Below are positions 21,351 to 25,432 of a stretch of DNA of 25,432 nucleotides, piece after piece; positions within the stretch are counted from its first letter, which is position 1, and the number at the start of each line of letters is the position of its first letter. This stretch comes from Flavonifractor sp963557075 (GTDB taxonomy: Bacteria > Bacillota > Clostridia > Oscillospirales > Oscillospiraceae), in the NCBI GenBank assembly GCA_963557075.1, contig CAUWDA010000032.1, positions 1 to 25,432 on the forward strand, in the 5' to 3' direction. The notes under the pieces were generated by a model. The model had not been told where the DNA came from. It worked only from the letters and a program-made list of their open reading frames with translations, and did not search any database. The position numbers and the translations under genes are program-made.

Positions 21351-21884
21351 CTCCTCCAGCCGGGGGCAGCCGCCCTTCCGAAAGGGAAAGCAGAGATAGA
21401 GCTCCCCCTCCATCTCCTCCAGCCGGGCAAAGCAGAACAGCGGCGTCAGCGGAAAGGGGCGGTCAGGCCGGTAGCGATAGGCCAGAGAGAAGCCCCCCGC
21501 CTCCCGCCGCAGCAGAGCCGGGCCGGAGGCCGCAGCGGCCAGCAGCGGCTCTCCCAGCAGCCGCCCCGGCGACGGCTCCCGGATCCAGCCCGGCGGCTGG
21601 ACTGCCCGCCCGTCAAAGGAGAAGGCCAGCTCTGCCGTGCCCTCCTCCGGCGGCCAGGCCCCCTGCCGCTTCAATTCATCCAGAGACAGGGTGCGGGCAA
21701 GGGCCAGTCCGCCGCCGCCGGGCACAAAGGTCCCCAGCAGCGCCCGCCCGCCGGACCCGGTGAGCCACCCCTTATAGAGGCCCCTGCCGTCATCGGGCAT
21801 CCGAGCCTCGCACCGGACGCGCCCTCCCTCCTCCCGGACCGCGAGCCACCCCCGGCCCCCGGCCAGCGGAAAGCGCTTTTCCAT
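21345..21884 (-). CDS. Hypothetical protein, no recognised domain
   Basis: I do not recognise this gene. The 179-residue product is rich in Gly, Arg, Leu and Pro, with no signal peptide, membrane span or cysteine motif. It reads like a beta-rich soluble protein: MEKRFPLAGGRGWLAVREEGGRVRCEARMPDDGRG at the start suggests short alternating strands, and the C-terminus (PLTPLFCFARLEEMEGELYLCFPF) has hydrophobic strand-like runs. GGGGGGAG lies seven bases before ATG, so translation is likely. It ends 62 bases before mrnC, in the same direction, and could be a minor member of that unit. Its promoter region abuts the MITE-like element. Confidence 0.65.
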   Translation of the reverse strand: MEKRFPLAGGRGWLAVREEGGRVRCEARMPDDGRGLYKGWLTGSGGRALLGTFVPGGGGLALARTLSLDELKRQGAWPPEEGTAELAFSFDGRAVQPPGWIREPSPGRLLGEPLLAAAASGPALLRREAGGFSLAYRYRPDRPFPLTPLFCFARLEEMEGELYLCFPFRKGGCPRLEEL

Positions 21885-21904
21885 CTCTCTCCCCCCTTTC
21901 TGCC

Positions 21905-21933
21905 AGTGTATGCATTTCTCCGAGGCGGCAGAA
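21905..21933 (-). promoter_or_regulatory. Weak promoter candidate for the hypothetical gene
   Basis: On the minus strand TACACT (21905-21910) is 17 bases from TTCTGC (21928-21933). The -35 is poor. The left terminal repeat of the MITE-like element begins five bases beyond it, so the element may have altered or supplied upstream sequence. Confidence 0.35.
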
Positions 21934-21938
21934 GAAAA

Positions 21939-22123
21939 GGGCCTGTTGCAAAATCGCTGTTCTGCACAAGTCTGTCATTGCGGGCCAGTGAGTACGCTGG
22001 CGTGGCGATCCGTTTTCGCAGCAAATCGAAACGGATCCCCACGAAAAATGGCCGCCCACCGGGCGGCCATTTTTCTCGGAATGACAGGCCTTTTGTGCGG
22101 TTTGCGCAGTTTGCAACAGGCCC
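21939..22123. mobile_element. MITE-like non-coding element with terminal inverted repeats
   Basis: The element is 185 bases long. GGGCCTGTTGCAAA (21939-21952) is the exact reverse complement of TTTGCAACAGGCCC (22110-22123). Inside are GATCCGTTT/AAACGGATC (starting at 22008), a perfect 14-base stem (22044-22057 with 22061-22074, loop ACC), and an outer TGTCATT/AATGACA pair around the whole core. There is no ORF of its own. I see no clear target-site duplication. A truncated relative is at 1081-1151. The GTCATTGCGGGCC...CTGGCGTGG block resembles, from memory, palindromic dispersed repeats of other bacterial genomes. Confidence 0.75.
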
Positions 22124-22162
22124 TGAGCCTGACGGAAAAGCGCCTGCATGATGAAGCCGTTT

Positions 22163-22867
22163 TCAGGTGTGGAAACGGCGGCGCACCTCCTCCCGGAAGG
22201 CCGGGATACGCCGGATGATCACCAAGGGGATGACCAGGCACACGCAGATGGTGAGCACCACCAGGGACCAGGAGGGGTCCCATCGCCCGGCGACCCACTG
22301 GTCGATGAAGAACTCCACCCCCATGAGAAACACGCCCACGCTGCCGATGAGGATGGCGGCGGTACTGATGGCGGAGCGGCGGTAGACCCGCAACATCAGA
22401 GAGAGCAGCAGCCACACCGCACCGCCCCACAGGATGATGGGCACCGCCAGGCCGATATACCAGCTCCAGCCGTGGAGCTCCACTGAGATCAGATAGACAT
22501 ACAGCCCGATGGCCGCCACATTGATCACGCTGCGCAGCAGCAGCGGGATGCGCCGCAGCAGCAGCGGCAGCACGATCCACAGCCAGAGCATGATGGTGGC
22601 GCCGATCACGTAGAGGGACCAGGCCCGCCCCGGCTTGAGAAAGAGGTTGAGCAGACCGCAGCCCACTGCCACACAGGCCAGCATGGCGGTGATCACCCCC
22701 GCCACCGCCCCCTTGGGAATGGGGGGCACCTCCCCCCGCTCGGTGGGAAAGGGCTTGGGCGCGCACTCATCGGGCATCCGGCCCGGGTCCATCACTTTGG
22801 TATGGCACAGGGGACAGAACGCGGCGGTGTCGTCCAGCTCCACCCCACAGTGTACACAATACGACAT
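22163..22867 (-). CDS. Zinc-ribbon polytopic membrane protein (DUF6320-like)
   Basis: The 234-residue protein combines an N-terminal zinc ribbon (C4, C7, C18, C21; SYCVHCGVELDD, FCPLCHTK) with about six membrane spans from residue 52 to the end: GAVAGVITAMLACVAVGCG, WSLYVIGATIMLWLWIVL, VINVAAIGLYVYLI, GLAVPIILWGGAVWLLL, a segment ending in GVFLMGVEFF, and VVLTICVCLVIPLVII. This matches my recollection of the DUF6320 family, which has no known function. AAGGAGGGA precedes ATG. It starts 12 bases after the acyltransferase stop, so the two are co-transcribed and probably act together at the membrane. The ribbon may hold a partner rather than bind nucleic acid; that is a guess. Confidence 0.85.
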   Translation of the reverse strand: MSYCVHCGVELDDTAAFCPLCHTKVMDPGRMPDECAPKPFPTERGEVPPIPKGAVAGVITAMLACVAVGCGLLNLFLKPGRAWSLYVIGATIMLWLWIVLPLLLRRIPLLLRSVINVAAIGLYVYLISVELHGWSWYIGLAVPIILWGGAVWLLLSLMLRVYRRSAISTAAILIGSVGVFLMGVEFFIDQWVAGRWDPSWSLVVLTICVCLVIPLVIIRRIPAFREEVRRRFHT

Positions 22868-22879
22868 GGATATCCCTCC

Positions 22880-24184
22880 TTACTGGGTACGGTTGCTCTC
22901 CACCTTGACGTGGATCCCGTCCCGCACCAAAAAGCGGAAAAATGCCCGCTCCGTATCCGACTCCTTCTGGGTCCCGGCAAAGGTGATCTCCATCACGTCT
23001 CCATAGCTGATGGAGGCGCAGTGGACCCGGGGCATGGTGGCCTGACCCAGAATGACCTCCATCCGCTGGATGTGGGGCCGCATCTCCTCCGGCACCTGGA
23101 AGGGGCCCGGATTGGTGTAGGTCCCGGAAAAGGGCCGCACACCCGCCATACGGTAGCCAAAGGCCACCAGGGGCTTTTTGAACCACACCGGCAGGACCTG
23201 GATCAGCTTGTTCCGGGCGAATTTCACGTTGCCTGCCAGCTCCGCCTGCATCTGCTGGCGGTTGATGTTCAGCCGCAGGTAGTGGTGTACCTGACTGATG
23301 ATCTCTTCAAAGGTGTACTCTCCCAGGCTGGGGTCGATGCTGGGCCGGACCGTGAGGATAAAATTACGCAGGCTCTCGGTGGGGAACCAGGAGCGCAGGT
23401 TGATGGGGATGGCCACCGCCACCGGCAATTCCTTTTTGGGCCCCCTCCGGTGCTGCTCTTCCATCAGCACCTTCAGCAGCACTGCCGTCAGATATTCGGT
23501 GATGGACGCACCGTGCCGCTTGGCCCGCTCCTTCAGCTGCCGCACCGAGCAGAAGCCCATGGTGACGTTCAGCGTATAGAAGGGTTCCGCCGTTCCCCGG
23601 TTCTGATAGGCCTTTTGCAGGGTGCTGGAGCGCCGGGCCTTTACCGTGGCGTAGCGGGCATAGGCGTCCTCCAGCTCCTCCGGGCGGGGCGGGCTGTCCA
23701 CGTCCAGCACTCCGCAGGTGTTGGGGATCTCATGCCCCAGCTCCCGCAGATAGACCGCAAGCAGGGTCCGCAGCAGATACAGCGCGCCGCCGCCGTCGCT
23801 GATGGCGTGAAAGACCTCCATGGAGATGCGCTTTTCATAGTAGTAAAACCGCACCAGCCAGCCATCGTCCTGGTCAAACCGCACCGGCTGACAGGGGTTG
23901 GCGATGTCCTTCTTCACAAAAGGGCCGGGGGCGTCGTTGAACTCCGAGTAGTACCAGAACAGCCCCTGCTTGATGCGCACCCGAAAGCCGGGAAAGCGGG
24001 GCATGGTCTTGTCCACCGCCCGCTGGAGGGCCTCCGGGTCTACCGGCTGTTCCATCACGGCGGAGAAGCGGTAGATGGCCGAGTAGTTCTCCTTCTGGAT
24101 GGCCGAGTATACCACAGCCGCATTGTCCAACCGGTACCATTCCTTATGCTGTTTTCCCCGTCCTTCGGACCGCTCCGCAGCCAT
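22880..24184 (-). CDS. Condensation-domain-like acyltransferase (alcohol acetyltransferase/PapA type)
   Basis: The 434-residue protein has the two-lobed layout of the chloramphenicol-acetyltransferase/condensation superfamily. The active-site motif is MEVFHAISDGGGALYLL with H126, D130 and G131 (HxxxDG). Downstream come VAIPINLRSWFPTESLRNFI, typical of the second-lobe channel, and a C-terminal latch-like part (GTYTNPGPFQVP). The N-terminus (WYRLDNAAVVYSAIQKENYSAIYRF) resembles alcohol acetyltransferase and PapA5-like enzymes, which move an acyl group from CoA or a carrier to an alcohol. There is no carrier-protein or adenylation domain nearby, so a nonribosomal peptide role is unlikely. GGGAGGG lies seven bases before ATG. 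The next gene, 12 bases on, is a polytopic membrane protein; an esterase-like hydrolase gene is divergent. Substrate unknown. Confidence 0.85.
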   Translation of the reverse strand: MAAERSEGRGKQHKEWYRLDNAAVVYSAIQKENYSAIYRFSAVMEQPVDPEALQRAVDKTMPRFPGFRVRIKQGLFWYYSEFNDAPGPFVKKDIANPCQPVRFDQDDGWLVRFYYYEKRISMEVFHAISDGGGALYLLRTLLAVYLRELGHEIPNTCGVLDVDSPPRPEELEDAYARYATVKARRSSTLQKAYQNRGTAEPFYTLNVTMGFCSVRQLKERAKRHGASITEYLTAVLLKVLMEEQHRRGPKKELPVAVAIPINLRSWFPTESLRNFILTVRPSIDPSLGEYTFEEIISQVHHYLRLNINRQQMQAELAGNVKFARNKLIQVLPVWFKKPLVAFGYRMAGVRPFSGTYTNPGPFQVPEEMRPHIQRMEVILGQATMPRVHCASISYGDVMEITFAGTQKESDTERAFFRFLVRDGIHVKVESNRTQ

Positions 24185-24221
24185 GCGGGTCCCTCCCTTA
24201 TCTGCTGAGGTTTGTAAGAAA

Positions 24222-24250
24222 AGGATACCACATTCCGCTGTCGCTCACAA
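24222..24250 (-). promoter_or_regulatory. Promoter of the acyltransferase-membrane protein operon
   Basis: On the minus strand TTGTGA (24245-24250) and TATCCT (24222-24227) are 17 bases apart, about 38 bases before the acyltransferase ATG. It is a moderate match and lies back to back with the hydrolase promoter. Confidence 0.6.
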
Positions 24251-24305
24251 GGGGATGCGGGCGCACGGATGGGAAAAATCCCCCTGTCCACGCCGCAAGC
24301 GCGGC

Positions 24306-24334
24306 TTTTCTTTTCCGCCGATCTGTGATATAAT
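24306..24334 (+). promoter_or_regulatory. Extended -10 promoter of the hydrolase gene
   Basis: TGATATAAT (24326-24334) is a perfect extended -10; the -35 (TTTTCT, 24306-24311) is poor but at 17-base spacing. It lies about 50 bases before the hydrolase GTG. Confidence 0.65.
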
Positions 24335-24383
24335 GCTGACACTCGTCCCCACACGGTACGTTCAGAAACGGAGGATCGCCATT

Positions 24384-25328
24384 GTGAATCATCAAAGCAG
24401 ACGTCAGGACCTGGCCAGTCAGCGGGCGGAGCGACAGCGCCTGGCCCCTTTTATGCGGGCGCTGAAGGCCGTCCACAGCGCCGCTACCCCCGAAGTCATG
24501 AATGTGGAGGACCTGGAGAAACAGCGGAAGGGTCAGGAGCTGCTGGGCCGTCTGGTGGCCCCCATGAGCGGCCTGAGCTGGGACACCTTCTCTCTCGACG
24601 GAATGGACTGCGCCTGGATCCGTCCCCACCGGGGCTATGACCACCGGAAGGCCATCCTCTATTGCCATGGCGGCGGATACACCAGCGGCACCCTGGGCTA
24701 TTCCCGTATCCTGGGGTCCAAGCTGGCCATGGTCACCGGCTTGCAGGTCATGAGCTTTGAGTACCGTCTGGCCCCTGAGTATCCCTATCCCGCCGCGGTG
24801 GACGACGCTCTTCGGGCCTGGGACCACCTGATGCACCTGGGCTTCGGCGCCCGGGACGTGGTGGTGGCCGGCGACTCCGCCGGCGGTAATCTGGCCCTGG
24901 TGCTCACCCATAACCTGAAACAGGCGGGACGGCTGCTGCCCCGGAATCTGCTCCTCTTCTCCCCCTGGACCGACATGACGGCCAGCGGGCGCTCCTATCA
25001 GGAGCGGGCGGACATCGATCCGGTACTCACTCTGAACTATATCTACGCTACCCGGGACGCCTACGCCCGGGGGCAGGATCTGTCAGACCCCTGCCTGTCC
25101 CCCCTCTTTGCCGACCTGGCCGGCTTCCCTCCCACCCTGATCCAGGCGGGCACCAACGAACTGCTCCTCTCCGACTCCATCCGCCTGCGCAACCGGATGC
25201 TCAAGGCCTCCGTGCCCTGCAAGCTGGAGGTATGGGACAAGATGTGGCACGTCTTTCAGACCTTCCCCATGAAGAAGGCCAACGAGGCCATGGAGCACGT
25301 GGCCAAGTTCCTGATGGGCGGTATATGA
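24384..25328 (+). CDS. Alpha/beta hydrolase of the hormone-sensitive-lipase family
   Basis: This is a 314-residue serine hydrolase, probably cytoplasmic since no signal peptide is seen. The oxyanion-hole motif is CHGGGYTSG (H95-G98), the nucleophile elbow GDSAGG has S165, and the other triad members are D264 (LLLSDS) and H289 (MWHVF). FEYRLAPEYPYPAAVDD and FSPWTDMTASG are typical of this esterase family. The open frame extends upstream to 24099, but GTG at 24384 has GGAGG nine bases before it and lies downstream of a good promoter, so I start there. It is divergent from the acyltransferase and may remove or transfer the same acyl groups. A strong terminator follows 12 bases after the stop. 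Confidence 0.9.
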   Translation: MNHQSRRQDLASQRAERQRLAPFMRALKAVHSAATPEVMNVEDLEKQRKGQELLGRLVAPMSGLSWDTFSLDGMDCAWIRPHRGYDHRKAILYCHGGGYTSGTLGYSRILGSKLAMVTGLQVMSFEYRLAPEYPYPAAVDDALRAWDHLMHLGFGARDVVVAGDSAGGNLALVLTHNLKQAGRLLPRNLLLFSPWTDMTASGRSYQERADIDPVLTLNYIYATRDAYARGQDLSDPCLSPLFADLAGFPPTLIQAGTNELLLSDSIRLRNRMLKASVPCKLEVWDKMWHVFQTFPMKKANEAMEHVAKFLMGGI

Positions 25329-25340
25329 TCCAGATACAGG

Positions 25341-25380
25341 AAAGCCCCTCCCGCATGTATGCGGGAGGGGCTTTTGCTTT
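25341..25380 (+). terminator. Intrinsic terminator after the hydrolase gene
   Basis: A perfect 16-base stem (25341-25356 with 25359-25374, loop GT) has its right arm ending in CTTTT and continuing GCTTT. This is a strong Rho-independent terminator in the plus direction. Confidence 0.9.
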
Positions 25381-25396
25381 GGCGGAACCAAAGGCA

Positions 25397-25417
25397 ACCC
25401 CCGGCTATGCCGGGGGT
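25397..25417. repeat. Second hairpin at the window end
   Basis: ACCCCCGGC (25397-25405) pairs with GCCGGGGGT (25409-25417) across TAT, followed by AAAAAA on the plus strand. There is no clear T-run in either direction. It could end a leftward gene beyond the window or be part of a compound terminator. Confidence 0.45.
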
Positions 25418-25432
25418 AAAAAATAGCTTATA

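Noticed and set aside
22880..24184. Acyltransferase as part of a nonribosomal peptide cluster
   Set aside because: There is no adenylation domain, carrier protein or phosphopantetheinyl transferase in the window, and the N-terminal features fit stand-alone alcohol acyltransferases better.
22802..24208. Plus-strand open frame of 468 codons
   Set aside because: Antisense to the acyltransferase; no start signal and no recognisable protein features.

Overview
The window looks like chromosomal DNA from a GC-rich, anaerobic, spore-forming member of the Clostridia, most likely an Oscillospiraceae gut commensal of the Flavonifractor/Lawsonibacter type. The taxonomic call is inference. It rests on an intact sporulation sigma factor SigK, a superoxide reductase and rubrerythrin for oxygen defence, an NfnAB electron-bifurcating pair, strong GGAGG-type ribosome sites with GTG and TTG starts, and long antisense open frames typical of high-GC coding DNA. 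I see no rRNA, tRNA, CRISPR array, prophage or transposase.

Layout, left to right. 99-972: two minus-strand membrane-protein genes; a perfect 29-base palindrome lies in the leader of the second. 1081-1370: no intact gene, only a truncated dispersed repeat, two hairpins and a decayed thioredoxin-reductase 3' end. 1548-2966: an oxidative-stress cluster transcribed leftward, perR then desulfoferrodoxin then rubrerythrin, with similar AT-rich blocks over the perR and desulfoferrodoxin promoters. 3113-4926: an ECF sigma factor and its RsgI-like membrane anti-sigma factor, which carries two PepSY domains. 5041-5736: sigK. 5782-8013: a MerR/GyrI-like regulator divergent from a MATE pump, with a 19-base-spacer promoter between them.

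8070-10690: a split transketolase (N half, C half) translationally coupled to a HAD phosphatase. 10923-12260: a second MATE pump. 12416-14686: nfnA-nfnB. 14897-19130: an antimicrobial-peptide-type ABC exporter (one ATPase and two related permeases), with its histidine kinase at the distal end and its response regulator upstream. 19154-21282: rqcH and mrnC, linked to translation quality control and rRNA processing. 21345-21884: an unrecognised gene. 21939-22123: a MITE-like element with 14-base perfect terminal inverted repeats and nested palindromes; its right half resembles the truncated repeat near 1081. 22163-25328: a zinc-ribbon membrane protein, a condensation-type acyltransferase and a divergent hormone-sensitive-lipase-family hydrolase. 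I consider this last trio the least explained functional unit here.

Most of the window is ordinary core or near-core genome. The points most worth following up are the acyltransferase/membrane protein/hydrolase trio, the MITE-like family, the detoxification transporter with its flanking two-component genes, and the leader palindrome at 1000-1033. All domain and promoter calls were made by eye from the sequence, with no database search.
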